Source of the DNA: Apophysomyces variabilis
Taxonomy: Eukaryota; Mucoromycota; Mucoromycetes; Mucorales; Mucoraceae
Assembly (NCBI GenBank): GCA_002749535.1
Contig: MZZL01000399.1
Location: forward strand, 248,001 to 312,000
DNA: 64,000 nt
Reading direction: 5' to 3'
Positions 27,463 to 39,956 of this stretch are shown piece after piece. Every line of letters starts with the position of its first letter. The first letter of the stretch is position 1. The position numbers and the translations under genes are program-made. Under the pieces are notes generated by a model. The model worked only from the letters and a program-made list of their open reading frames with translations. It was not told where the DNA came from and did not search any database.

Positions 27463-30400
27463 TTACTGCATGAGTGAATGTTCAGGGGTGTTCACGTGTG
27501 CCAATGGCCATTTTATAGTAGAATCGGATAACAATTGACTCATGGTGGCGTCTTCAGGGTAGGAAAGGGTGTTGTCAAGCATCATTTGATCTTCTGGAGA
27601 TCCAAATGCTATTTTAGGTTTACTGCTTTCATCCGTAGCCATTTGTTCAGCGAAATAAATGTTGTCCATCGTCAGGTTACCGTCGAACAAGCCTGTTGCT
27701 GTCATAGGGGGTGGCGCTGGGGTAGAAATGGTATGTCGACGAAGTTGCATAGGCTGTTGCTCTTCGGCAAACGAAGTGACGGCAGAAGGAGGAGCTTGGT
27801 CTGCTTGGAAAGAATGATTTGGTGAGAAATACATAGATGTACTCCTCTGCAGCGATCGTTGCTGTTGCTGCTGCTGCTGCTGCTGCTGCATCATCGGGTT
27901 CGAAGTAGGTTTAGATACCGGAGGCTTGTTCATATGCATCCGACGCACTGCACGCAGATCTTCCTGAGAATAAGAATTATAAAGCGTATTGGCACGCCGT
28001 GATCGACGCAGACAGCCACGATGATCCATGTAGTTTGGTGGTCTCACCATCGGCTGATTGTATATTGGCATCCCTTGCTGCATCATCGAAGCCAGACGCG
28101 CTGGATCAGTGATAGACGCACTGGAACTATATAATGCAGCTTCAGGATTCATCGACACATCAATGGTGGGAGCGGTTTGCATAGGCATCGTCATCTGCAT
28201 TAGCTGTTGTGGCACACTAGTAAGCGTGTGCCGGCGTGTCTTTGGTGCCTTCATTGCCCGATTTGTCCGAACATTAGGTGACGGAGCTGGAGAAGGCGTG
28301 GCAGACGGTGGATCGGCAACCCTATCCATCGGTTGCTTCAGGGGCGCATTATGACTGTTACTGACCGGGAATGGCGATGAACTAGAGACTTCTGGCATGT
28401 GAGAATCGACAACCACCATCTGGCCATATAATTGTGCAAGTTCTGTTTCTTTGATATGCGAATGGAATTCAACTGCAGGGGACAGTGATGCAAGTCTATT
28501 CAGGATACTGAGGGATTTCACATATTGTTGCTTGGCTGTCTCCGCTGAGACCTGATCCTGTGCCATCGTCATCTCATACCGATGCACTGTGGCTGCCATA
28601 GCAACACAATGAATCGTATGCTGAACACCACGTACAGGGTAACTGAACACATCGATAGGCTGATTTTCTAGCAGATTCTCTGCGATGTTGGTGATATTGG
28701 ACGCCGATGAGCTGCAAAGCAGACGGTGATCGTAGGGTTGAATCTCGTGCTCCGTTTCTGGGAACGGCTCAATCACATAATGACGATGTAATAAAATCAC
28801 GCTAAAGTGATAGGACATATGCAGGAAACCGACAAAACTGTCATTGACAGGATGCTTTTCAGCGGGATAACGTGGCACATCCTGAGTTGGAGGATACATC
28901 AGGCTCGGTGGTATCTCATGAAGTAAATTCTCAAGATGTGTGTTTAAAACGAACAAACGGCTTTGTTCTTCCACTACAACCCGTGGAACCTTTCCATGTC
29001 TTGAAGCTACCCTCCGTGACATCATGTAGATAGGAGACAAGACCTTTATCAGCTGAATCAGGATATTGTGGTTTGCGATCAACTCTTCCAGAGCTGGGCC
29101 TTCCTCGCCTGTCACCAAAGGAAATTCAGTAGTACACTGAATGTTGCCAAAAAATGGCTCTCTTCCTTGCTCGATACTAATAATAACAAACGTCAGTCGT
29201 TCACTGAAATGCTTTCTTCTTTGTTCATTTTTTGTCCCTGAGACTCATAGTGTAGGGGAAGAAAAGAAAAAGAATAAGTTTGATCGCACCTCATCATAAG
29301 ATCATAGATGAACGTCATCCAGAAAGTCCTTTTCTGTCCTTCGACTTCGCATGATTCATTATTGCCACCCTCTAGGCGAGGCAGTCCCAATTCGTTGCAC
29401 ATCTGGACAGCCATGCTCAGATAAAGACCGGGCCTACAGAAGAACCCTGCGCGGCGATATGTTTCTTGGTACTTTATCAGTAGCACCAAGGCCTGTATAG
29501 TGGATACACGAGGAGCATCCGAAAAGTCATCGAGCAGAGCAAATGCGCGCTGATAGTAAGTAAATCCTGGAGGCAGGGACGGATCTGTTGATGGCTGATC
29601 GCTCCAACGCTCCGCCACGGCGCACATAGCATACAGCAACAACCTCGAGGGTGGGTTCGTGCGACTAAGCATCTGTTTTAAGAACATAGGTTTGTGGATC
29701 ATTGGTGTGTATTTGTGCACATGCGCAAAATACACATCAATCAAAGCCGAAGGAATCTCGTGCAGAATATGCACGGATGATAGTCGCGGCGGGATCGGGA
29801 TTTCCGCCACAGATTTGTCAGTCGTATGATGTAAAACTAGCCGTTGCACCGTTGGCACTCGATCGATCCGTGCCTGAGTATCTTCCACGTAGAGAGCCTG
29901 ACCAATTTCATTGATAGCAAATTGAGGCGTCGACGTCCAAAGTTCGTTTACTACATTCGATTCGGGCTCTAAATGAAAACGAAAAAAGCAAAAAAAAAAG
30001 TTTTCCATTTGTCAGATAGACAAAACCAACTTTGATGCTTGGCTGCTGCTCTTTTCTTTTTTATATAATTCCTTCTTTTTGTTGCTTTCTGTTCTCTTCT
30101 CTTCTTTTTTGTTTTCTTTACCTTCATCGTCTTCTTCATCTTGTAATCCTAATTTCTGCGTTTCATGAGCTAACGCTTCGTCAAATATCTGACGTGCGGG
30201 ACCATTCATCGACCGCAGGGCTTTTTCCACCAATTGTAATCGTGCCTCGAGATTTTCGATATATTGCTTCGGTGGACCCCGTTTCGGCGGCAATTTGACA
30301 AACACGCACTGAGCATCGGATTTGCGACATCGTTGGCAAGGCTGTGCACCATCGCATTTGACCTTTGTAAAAAAAAAAAAATGTTCGTTACTATGCAACG

Positions 30401-30585
30401 TTCCCGACAAAAGGCTACCGCTGGATTCTTTTTTCTTTATTGTTTTTGGTCTATTTTACCTTGCGTTTCCGACATTCGTCGCATGCACGTTGAATCTTCA
30501 TGCGTTTGCTGCCAGCAGCGATGGATTTGGGAATCTTTTTCTTTGAGGAATTGGGGGAATCAGGTTCTGACTGGGATGAGTTCAT
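27463..30585 (-). CDS. Zn(2)-Cys(6) transcription factor with fungal_trans domain
   Basis: A four-exon minus-strand gene. The start at 30585 gives MNSSQSEPDSPNSSKKK. The DNA-binding Zn2Cys6 cluster spans the first intron: RACDECRKRKVK, then CDGAQPCQRCRKSDAQC, spacing CX2CX6CX5CX2CX6C. A linker and coiled coil follow (QYIENLEARLQLVEKALRSM), then an acidic/Lys stretch. Exon 3 carries the fungal-specific transcription factor domain, with SALIDVYFAHVHKYTPMIHK, SRLLLYAMCAVAERWSDQ, AMVQ-like AVQMCNELGLPR and RTFWMTFIYDLMM. Exon 4 begins SIEQGREPFFGNIQ and ends in a Gln/Ser/Pro-rich activation-type region with a CAG-encoded run of about ten Gln (27860-27892). The domain order matches XlnR-like activators of carbon metabolism, but the target genes are unknown. 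Confidence 0.92.
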
Positions 30586-31008
30586 GGTATGGTTGCGCAA
30601 TGGCGGCCGGGGTATCTTTGGGAGAAAAGAAAAAGAAAAATGCTGGCAACGCGCTCGAGCGTGGTTTTCGTAACAAGGAATAAAGCAAAACGATAAAAGG
30701 AAAACGAGAAGAAGATAGAAGAAGAGAAAGAGTAAGCGTGTAAGGGAAGAAGAGGAAGAAGAAGGGAGGAAATACAAAAAAAAAGTATGCAAGCTAACAA
30801 AAATCATCGCCATTAGCGGCTGAGTTTTCTCATTCATTGCTTCCCACATTCAGTGAAGAGGGGAAAAAAAAGAAAAGAAATGTATAAAGCCCAACAACAA
30901 AAAAAAAGCAACACGCATGAGGACATTCTCAAGGGAGGTATATCATATATTTACCACGCTCTCTCTTTTTTTCTCTTTTTTTTTTTACTTCTTTCTCTGT
31001 CTTTTTAT
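30586..31008. other. Intergenic, promoter of Zn2Cys6 gene
   Basis: A 423 bp stretch upstream of the Zn2Cys6 gene and downstream of the Sds23-like gene, both on the minus strand. It is purine-rich on the plus strand (GAAGA and A runs at 30690-30800), typical of pyrimidine-rich fungal promoters on the coding strand. No gene is visible. Confidence 0.5.
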
Positions 31009-32734
31009 TCAGCCTGTGCTCGCACGTCTAGAGCCTGAACCACGACTAGCAATGACTCGCATGATATCCGTAAGGGAAACAACACCGATGGCCCTGTCCC
31101 GTTCGTCAGTGACCCATACCCGATGAGATTTCGTAGCCAATAGTTTCGCAACGGCGAATCCAAGGGTCGTGTCGAGGCGGACATCAAATACAGGTAATCG
31201 ATCCTGAAACAAAGAAAAAAAGAAAGAAGAGAAAAAAAAGGATATCCAGCGTTTTCATGCTTATTACAATAGCAGCAGCAGAAAGAAGAAAAACGAAAAG
31301 CATTCACTTCTGACTTACCTCGCCATCATCGATGCCTTGTTGTGTTCGAACTAGACTGACGAACTGAAAACAGGTATTCCACAGAACCTGATGACGGTAA
31401 CTTTTCAACACAACCTAAATATTTCATGCCCATCGTCAAACAGTCCATATGACAAATCAACCATGTCCTACCTTGACATCCGTCATACTGATGTTACCCA
31501 ACACAACCCCCATGTGTCCTAACACAGCCACCGAAGAGATTCCATGTTGACCTATCGGACGCGCCACAATAAGATGTCGATGGACCTTTCTTTTCCTTCC
31601 TTCTTTCTTTCTTTCTCCGTGTTACCTACTCATAGTTGAAAGCGCATCCATCACTAATGAATCAGCATTGACTGAGATCACATCCGATTCCCCTAAATGG
31701 AGTTGACGAAGCTTTTTTGTTTGTTATGACATAACCATAATGTATCAGTAAAATAATTCCCATCTTCTTCTTATTCGTATTCTTGATTGCATAAGAAACG
31801 ACTTACTGTACTGTTCATGATGGCCTCGATTTCTGGGAACTGATGGCGACGATGATACAAAAATTTGACGACAGTTGATTGTGATAGGATACCCTGACCA
31901 AAACCAATCCCCCAAAAAGAGAATGCAAAAAAAAAGAAAAAATAAAGATATAACCAGAGTTAAACAACTCATCTGACTTGTTTATCCGTTTGTTTTTCTT
32001 CTTATTTCCTTTTGTTTGCTTACCTTGATATCACCCTTTGGGTTTAATACGCTAACTATCCAACAATATCAAAATATACACAGATTACGTATTTTCGCAT
32101 TATGGTCGCACAATTCATTCCATTTTTTATTTCTTACCTCGATGGGTTCCACAACCGAAAAGCTCCACAGCCGATAATAGTGACGTTTCGGGTAAAATCG
32201 AATAAAATGGATTTTTCCGAGATAGGTCTACCATCGAAACGAGAGTCAATAAAATAGCAACAGGACAACTTTGTATGCTTTTTCTTCTTCTTCTTAATTT
32301 ATTGATTTACCACTCGTCAACTTAGCAGGTACTTCTTCTCCTTCAAGTGCACGTCGTACGATGTCTTTGATCAAGGAATTATCTCCGTCTTCGTCACACG
32401 GCGGAGGAATTTGTTGGAGTACCAACAGCAAGTAGGCAATCACGTCGCCATAGTCAAACATGCCAACATACGATTTGTCGTTAGGAGAATGGTAAACCGG
32501 CGCTGATGAAATGTGATTGTCAATGAGGACATTGCAAGCCTCTTCCACTGGCAGTGAGCCGTCACTAAGGTACGAAGAAAAAGGGAAAGGTTTAAGCGCG
32601 ACGCATAAAGAACTAGCGACCCAAGTTATTCCCGCTTACATAGTAATCACGTTTTGGTTGTCTACGAGACTGGAGGCCTGAATAGTTGTCCAGTCATGCG
32701 TTGTCGTGGTGATTCCTTCTCTATGAAGACTCAT
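31009..32734 (-). CDS. SDS23: CBS-domain protein, Sds23/Moc1-like
   Basis: Predicted adenine-nucleotide-sensing protein with CBS domains, related to fission-yeast Sds23/Moc1, a stress and nutrient regulator of PP2A-type phosphatase. About eight short exons. The start at 32734 gives MSLHREGITTTTHDWTTIQA and then SSLVDNQNVITM. CBS 1 reads ACNVLIDNHISSAPVYHSPN and then YVGMFDYGDVIAYLLLVLQQ. Later exons add VLNPKGDIKGILSQSTVVKF, ISVNADSLVMDALSTM and VAVLGHMGVVLGNISMTDVK. The last reads RLDTTLGFAVAKLLATKSHR and VWVTDERDRAIGVVSLTDIM, ending GSGSRRASTG. Four CBS units can be counted. A SNF4-type AMPK gamma subunit is an alternative, but the ATKSHR...VVSLTD ending is Sds23-like. Confidence 0.82.
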
Positions 32735-33939
32735 GATGAAGCCAGGAAACGAAAACGGAAAAAGTGAAAACAGTTGTACACTAAAAAAGAAGGGAGAGAA
32801 GAGAGATTGGGAACGCCTTAATGTTTGAAAATAGAGAAAAGATGGCGGCTTTTGAATGTTTTCACTGAGGATACGACGGATGAGTAAACCGAGATATCGG
32901 GATGACGGATGAGGTTCCTCTACCTATTTTTTTCGCTTTGCGTGTCTGGACTTATCCGTCGTTAACTTGATTGATTATTATTATTGTTATTATGAAAATG
33001 GTACACTAAAAAAAGCGTTGTCATACGAAACAAAACAAGACGGAGTACTATTTCCTCGTTTTGTTTTGAGGGTTACAAGAAAATAAAGGAAAACACAACT
33101 TTGACCCGACTGGGGAGAGAGTAGAAGAACAATTGACGAAAGGTATAGAGCTTTCCTTATTTGACCATAGAGAAAGGGAATGATCGTCATGTCAGAGATC
33201 TGGTGAAACTGCAAAATGCAAGGACCCGCACGGCGTGTGCATGCATGGTATAGTCTTTTTCTTATTTTTTCTGCCCATATCGAAATGACCATCCGTTTGA
33301 CGGAATGGAGGGTCAAATCGGAGGCTGGGATCGACAAAGAAAAAAAATTGAGTAAAAAGGAGATGAGTTCATAGACGACGTCAACTGTGTCACCAGACCA
33401 TTTTTAGCGTGGAAGGCAACTTTGTTTTTTCTTTTTAGAGAGAGAGAGAGAGAAGAGTCTCAAGGTAACATGGTGGGTGTACGGTACCATGGAATCTGTG
33501 GGTGGCGTAGGGGGTTGTTAAGTTTTCTCACAAACCAGAGGGCAAGTTTGCGGAGAAAGGAAATCGTGGGCGATGGCAACCATGTGACAAGTGCCAAATA
33601 TGGCGCTGTTTCCATGGAAGGGCGGGGATTGAATGAGTCACTAGGGTGCAACATCACCCGTATTTCATTAAGGGTCTGGGGAGGACACCCGACTGAAATT
33701 GTCCAACAGTGAGATTTACATAAGCCTTGAGTGGCTCCCAATCTTCTCTCCTATTTGATCAACCTTGTCTGAGCTATACTGAAATTTTTTTTGTTCGCTT
33801 CAATTTCCCTTTTTCTCTCTTTCTTGTTTCACTTTCTCTCTTTTTCTCCTTTTCTTTCTCAGTTCCCTCATACTTCTTCTTCTTCTTCTTCTTTTCTTTC
33901 TTTCTTCTTGTGCGTCTCTCTCTCTATTTACTTCTCTAA
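32735..33939. other. Divergent promoter region, SDS23-like and NRG1-like
   Basis: A 1.2 kb stretch between divergently transcribed genes. It holds (GA)n near 33439-33453, a long CT-rich tract from about 33790 to 33930 with (CTT)n near 33873, directly before the NRG1-like ATG, and a short ATT/ATT repeat near 32973. No gene is recognised. Confidence 0.5.
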
Positions 33940-35142
33940 ATGAATGATACGACGCTTTCTGTTATTGATTCTTCAGGTCGTCAAATCAGTCTATTAAATG
34001 ACACAAGTACTACAATATCACCAAGCTCAGCATTGCCTCCTCTTTCTGGCTATCCATCAACTTCATCCATAGCCTCTCGCTCTTCAACATCGGACCCAGT
34101 GCGAACACCAACTTCGCCTGGCTCCTATACCTCAGACGATAACAATAGTAATGTCAACAATGATCGAACAACATGGAATCAACAACAAAAGCATCAGCCA
34201 CCAGATGCAGCACCTTCAAAGCGTAAATATCATTGCACTGAGCCTGGATGCAACAAGAGCTTCACGACCAGGTTGGGATTTTGGTTACACCATCGTCATA
34301 TATAAAAATAACCTATTTACATTCTGTTGTGTTTTTGTGCCTTTTTCCCCTTATCTTTTTTTAGTGGCCACCTTGCGCGGCATAACCGAATTCACACAGG
34401 TGAAAAGAACTTTCCCTGTTTATTCCCTGGTTGCCAGTCTCGCTTTTCCCGCCAAGACAACATGATGCAACACTATCGAACACATATGTCGCCCAAGTCT
34501 CGTCGATCACAAAAGAAAACATCATCCGAAGAGTGCCACCCGCGACCCCGCCTGCATGCACACCACCGGATCCGCTCGGATCCCTATCGGGTTGAACCTC
34601 CCCTGACCATCGATCAACATTTGAGTAACTACCGTCGGTCATTGCTATCACCCTCTTCTTCTTCTTCTTCTTCCGTAACAGAACGACATTCACCCACAAA
34701 ATATAACTTGCCGACACCACTGGGCGCAGCTGCGGCGCAGCAACAAAAGGAAAAGCAACAACAGCAACAACAGCAGCAGCAGCAGCAACCGTCGCCATCA
34801 CAGCAAGCACAGCAACAGCACCAACACGAACAACTACAGCAGAAGGGCTTTTCACTCCAAGAGGAAAAGAAACCGGAAACTAGTCGTTTGCCATCGGCGG
34901 ATGTAGTTTTTTATCAGCATCGGCCTCTCACTTTTATCGAAGATTCGCCATCCCCTCCCCCTACCAGTCATGCAGGATCGTTCCAGAGCACCCTGCTACA
35001 TCCACCATCCATACCTGGGCCTGGTCATACACCAAAAAGAGATCCCACCGAGGATGAACCCAAAGAAACTCGAAAAGAGAGTCAATCGTCTGCTTCGGAT
35101 AGTCTTCTTCAACTAGCACATGTTGTAAGCACTTTTGGATGA
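33940..35142 (+). CDS. NRG1: C2H2 zinc-finger transcription factor, Nrg1-like
   Basis: Two exons (33940-34271 and 34365-35142), about 369 residues. A Ser/Thr/Asn-rich N-terminus (SSIASRSSTSDPVRTPTSPG) leads to two adjacent C2H2 fingers. Finger 1 is split by the intron: YHCTEPGCNKSFTT then SGHLARHNRIHTGEK. Finger 2 reads FPCLFPGCQSRFSRQDNMMQ and then HYRTHMSPKSRR. The FTTSGHLARHNRIHTGEKN and FSRxDNxxQHYRTH pattern is that of yeast Nrg1/Nrg2, glucose-responsive repressors that recruit Tup1-Ssn6. The C-terminus is Ser-, Gln- and Pro-rich, with a polyglutamine tract near 34739-34790. The upstream (CTT)n tract is close to the start. The Nrg assignment is from finger sequence; regulatory function is inferred. 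Confidence 0.88.
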
Positions 35143-37700
35143 TATGGGGACTTGGGTCCCGTTTTCGTCTGTTTCCTTGTTTACGTTGGTCATCTATTTT
35201 GTTTGCATGATTTATCATACTTGTCTCTTTAACCTTTTCGAATCTGTTTGATTAGAAATATTCCCCGTCTTCTTCTTTTTATCTGCTTTATTTCTTTTGT
35301 TGAGAACGTCTGTTTTCTTTCTATCTTGTAAAATAGCATGTCTTTCTTCCTTTTCTCATTTATTTTTCTCTTTACGTAACAAATTTGTAACTATTCTCTC
35401 TATCTCTCTCTCTGTTTTCTTAACGCGCTTATCTCCTCTCTTGCCTTGTGCAAGTCCTCTTTCCTTCTTACCGCTTCCCCGATATTCTATCTTATTCACA
35501 GATTCGCTTTTCCTTTTCTGATCTTTCCCCGTCCCCACCTGACGTTATTGCGCCAACTTATATGTGTTATCTGAAACTATTGTTTATCTTCAAAACATAA
35601 AAAAATTTCGTACCAAAAAAGACAGATTACAGAACAACATGAAGCTGTGTCATGTTCTATGTATATACCATTGTTACAGGTAGCATCTCCGATCTTTGTT
35701 GGTTGTACATACACAAGGTTAATCAATCTTCGGTCGCCAAAAGGATATGGTCAAAATATGCTTAGGATATCTTTTGCTTTCTTGTACAACCCGAAAAGAA
35801 AATGACGATTTGCTCGTAAGGACAGAGAAAGAGAGAAACGGTGGGTTCAAGCGGTAAGATCTCCGTTGGACAAAAATGAACATGAAAAAAAGGAAACTAA
35901 CGCATGCGGCTATGTATCTATAAGGAGAAAAGAGAAAAGAGGGATCACTATCAGATCGATCGACAGCCGCTTTTTTTTAAGTTTTCCACAGTTGGGAAGT
36001 AAGAACGGATTTTCTTTTTCTATATCACAGACAGGCGCACATATATCCCTATCACCAGATGATCTGTCGGTTCGCAAGCCGGCTATGGTTTCTTTTTCTT
36101 GTACGACGCTTATCCACATGTTGAACTAAATTTGATTGCTGAAATCAACATTGGTTCACGAGGTCCAACCATGCTTACACAATGGGTTAAAACGGTGTGG
36201 TATGCACAAATGGGGGACGTTGGGCTGGGAAAGCGTTCCTTTATGGAACGTTTTTGTTTCATCAAATGGTTTGTTTTTCTTTGTTTCCAAGGTAAAATAT
36301 TCAAGGACCGCCTTGGTGCATTGCGCTTTTTACATAAGAGAGTTCCAAAGCATCTAAGCGTATGCATGACTCAAAGAGTAATGCTAAACAAGATAGTGAA
36401 CGAGAGAATCGGACGGCCCAAGTTAGGTTGAAATCATAACGGATAGAAAGGGCTGCTTCACATCTCTCTCTCTCTCTCTGAAAACCTGAAAGATGCTAAG
36501 CGTAAATGGTTGGAGCAAACCCTGCTTAAGAGAAACTGGAAGCCGCTTGTCACTTAAGAAATACTTCAATAGTACCTTCGACATATTCTACTACAATTGA
36601 AAACGACCAGCAGCATATTTGTTTTTGTTGATGCTAGGCTGCAGCTGTGGGGTCGGATACAAAGAAGCACTTGATCAATGGGATAATACCTTTCCAAGTG
36701 CTCATACTTTCCTATATTGAGCACAGTAACTGAAAGCTTTGATTCTCTGCCAACCTTCCAGACTTCTGAAAGCATCTTGCAGATACATTTCACAAGTGGT
36801 TGTAGGATCCCTGTCATTTGAAGTCAAGTTTGCTTGTTACGGTGGGAACGCTCGCCTGTAACCAAAGAAATAGGGGGAAAAAAGCTTCCAAAATTTCAGA
36901 AATAGTGGCCAGGGTCACGCGCTTTGCATTTTGGAACAATCCAGAAGTCTGCGTCTAAGGATATAAAGCCCAGCAGGTGCAGACAAAGTTAGCAATGCCT
37001 ATGGACAAGGCGATTCTCCATTGTCAACGATTAGCCAAAAAAAAAAAATAAGACGGTCCTTGTCTTAGGTTTAGCCTTATCTTGTGCGCCCCATTGAGAA
37101 ATGCTATCAAACTTTTTCGATGAATAATAACCCGTTTGGAGAAAGGACAAACAAGATACTATGTTCATGTCAATGTGGCACCGTAAAAAGTAGATGTGAT
37201 CTTAGCTGTTTCTTTGATACTTATAGAAGCGCTATTACATGGACATGGATGGACGAAGATATGGCTCAAGAGACAACTTATACGCGGAGAACATGTTGTT
37301 CTATGAATCTTATGCTATGTTTTTTAAATCTACGTACTATGTTTTATACTGAGTGACCCCTCGATATGGGGGTCTTCCATGATCCAGTAGCTAGATATAA
37401 CCGTAATAAAAACAAAAAACGTCGTCCAACCCCCCCCCTTTCCCTTGTTCTGGCTCGGTAGCTAACCTTCGTTGGGAGTGCAGTAAGTGAGACGCTCCGT
37501 CGATTCACCCATTCGTTTGTGGTTGGTGCCCGATCTTTTTCCCTCTCTTTCCTCTCTCCTAGTCAGCGTCCGGGATAATAGCAAAATCGGCCAGCAGATA
37601 AAAGCATTCCAGTGATGTTGTCGCCTGTTTTGGTTTGTGGATATTGAATGAGTGAGCAAAAAACAAGAACTCAAGGTGTGCTATGATTCACCTTTTTTTC
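35143..37700. other. Intergenic, no gene recognised
   Basis: A 2.6 kb stretch. The left 500 bp are CT-rich 3' flank of the Nrg1-like gene. A (CT)n run is at 36463-36479. Short frames at 36099-36431 (+), 36566-36817 (-) and 37084-37356 (+) have no recognised motif, start context or splice structure. A C run is at about 37430-37438. I see no supported gene. Confidence 0.5.
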
Positions 37701-38896
37701 TTACTTTATATGCCAGGCGCTAAGATAGAGGATATCCCCTCCTAGGTACATGTACTTATTGATTAATTCCTCTATGTATTGGTCGACATCAATCATATAG
37801 CGGTATATAATCGAGCGATTGCGGGTCACTGTAGGGATCGAACTGATACGAATATTGTGAGGTGCCCTCAACCCGAGAAGCGTTTTTTGTATGACGTATT
37901 TATAGAAGTTTTCTTCAAGGAATATAGCTCGTGTGCATATCAGCATACGATTGCATTGTATCTATCCCATGGTGGGCAGCTTTGGCTTGGCCATGCTCGT
38001 GCTCCTGTTCTGTTTACTTAATCCTCTTTTTCTCTTTTATCTGTTTGTGTTCATTCTGTTGTTCAGGTTCTAGTTCATACTCCTGTCCAGGTTCTTTCCA
38101 GACTCTTGTTCAGCGTCTTGACGTCGCTCTTCTTTCTGCTTTTCTTCTTCTTCTTGTTGACGCTCTTGTTTCTCGTCTTTCTTGTCTCCTACTTCAGTAG
38201 AGTTTCATTTGCGTCCTGCGACTCAGGTGTTGAAGATTCCGTTTTCCCGTTGCTCAAACTTTCTTTTGTGTGAATCTTCTTTGAATATGGTTGAGCAAAG
38301 TTCTACGAGAGCATTGGGATCATATATCTTCGTCGTAGGATCCGAACCCATGTTGTTCTTTATACACGCATTTATGTATGGCTGAATGGCTTTCGGTGCA
38401 GTTTTTGCAATATCACGGAGTTGTTCGAGAGCAAAATAGGACATATATCCAGGAATAGAGATCTTCTTCTGCAAACAAAGAAATTGCAGAGATATGGTGA
38501 TACCGCTGAAATACTATTTTTCCGTTTTGAGGACTTCGCGCTCTGCTTTTAAGTTTTGTAACTCGTTGGCAAGACGATCGCCCTTTTCACGAAGTGCTTT
38601 GATTGTCTCTTAAAGACTGCAATAATCATGCCGTTTTCCCTCTTTAAACGCACGTTGCACTACCCGATTCTGTTCTTTCGTTGCGTTTGACTGGTTCATC
38701 CACTACATCAAAAATAACATGTCGCATTCGCTGGCTAAGTGGTCGTGAACGAAGCGGTGCGGAAGACCCAGCCCGGCGAGAATCTCACCGTTATAGATCG
38801 GTGAACGATGAGTGCGTACCAGAGAGTCCCGGAGGCGGCAAAGGACATCCTTGGGCAGAGGTATGCTGATGCGAAAGGTAGCTATTGTTGTTGCAT
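37701..38896 (-). pseudogene. Decayed bZIP paralogue
   Basis: A broken copy of the intact bZIP gene at 39957-41099, in the same orientation. Matching parts in order are MQQQ at 38896, then RMRHVIFDVVDEPV, then NATKEQNRVVQRAFKEGKRH (basic region), ETIKALREKGDRLANELQNL, KAEREVLKTEK, ISLQFLCLQKKISIPGYM, YINACIKNNMGSDPTTKIYD, and the C-terminus YRYMIDVDQYIEELINKYMY with a final HIK-stop. Damage includes a TAG after MQQQ, a shift and loss of the GRKP segment before the basic region, a TAA after DYCSL, a TAG after LKTEK where the intact gene has Trp, and more stops in the acidic linker. The basic region is partly kept but the leucine zipper frame is closed by stops, so no functional product is expected. 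Confidence 0.88.
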
Positions 38897-39956
38897 TTTG
38901 TTTGCGAGCTGTTTGAGCTGGTAAACTGGGATCGAAAACGAAGATAGCGCAGTAGGTAACAGTTGATGGTTAGATATCACATTTGACAAGCGACTCTTAA
39001 AGGGCTACGAAGTTGCACGCAAAATCTCCGATCTAACGTGACCCTCACTTTACTGGGCCCTTTGGCAGGTTTCTTCACTGCTAATTCACATTTGTCTAAT
39101 GCTGCAGCTGCTATTTGATGTTCATCTGACCATTATATATGTATACTATTCTGGATAAACCAGGCAAATGAAAGAGACATATAATACTGAGACAACGTAT
39201 TGGTTACATAGTAACTTAGCTTACAGGTTACACCATTGATTATCTTATTTCCGCGACTAACCGATTCCATTGAGGAAATTTTACCATTTGTATCCTATTG
39301 TTTACAAAGTAATTCATGGCGTGCGTTATCTGCAACCGCGACTAAACGAAGAATTTTTCATATAAAGTTCACTCAGCCTCACGGGTAAGAATATGCAACA
39401 CGGATCATTGAGTCTGTGTTGCAGAGAATAACAAAAGAGTGGAATTTACTGCTCAGCACGTCAACAATACCATTTGCAACCGTAATGTCGATGACATTGG
39501 TTTGCTACATGCTGTAACAAATCAATGGCCATGCTTATACTGAAAAAGCAATATCGAGATATGCTATCAGATCAAGGTTGTTGATATGTTGTACAATAAC
39601 ACCTTTTTACTTTTAGTGGGTTTTAACAATATTTTCGCTGACAAATAAACAAAATATCAACCAGACCCTGCAGTTGCCTATAATCGGGAACTAACAATTG
39701 GCGAACTATGTTTATACCTTGTTGTTTCGCTGAGAGAGATTGCCTACCATGGCCTTGAATTTACAGAAACAAAACAGAATGTATAATTGATCGCTCGTTC
39801 AATGCCCGCACCAGAGTAGCAGTTACCTCTCGGGCACTTTCTCAAAATCACCAAGCAGAAAGAAATATTCCATAAAGAATTGTCTCCTAGTTTGAAAATC
39901 AAGAAGAGACGATTAGGAATAAAAACGCAAATCTATGTAATTAACCTTTTTTTTTC
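38897..39956. other. Spacer between bZIP paralogues
   Basis: About 1.1 kb separating the decayed and intact bZIP copies. It is AT-rich and would hold the terminator of the intact copy and the promoter of the decayed one. No coding region or known repeat is visible. Confidence 0.5.

Noticed and set aside
31009..32734. Assignment as the AMPK gamma subunit SNF4
   Set aside because: The exon order and the final LATKSHRVWVTD...VVSLTDIM block look more like Sds23/Moc1, although both have four CBS repeats.
36099..36431. A 110-codon plus-strand frame between the Nrg1-like and bZIP genes
   Set aside because: Open frames of similar length exist on the opposite strand over the same DNA and neither looks like a protein family.
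37842..37862. A tRNA B-box-like gggatcgaact
   Set aside because: It belongs to the bZIP pseudogene C-terminus and has no A box or cloverleaf around it; no tRNA gene was found in the window.
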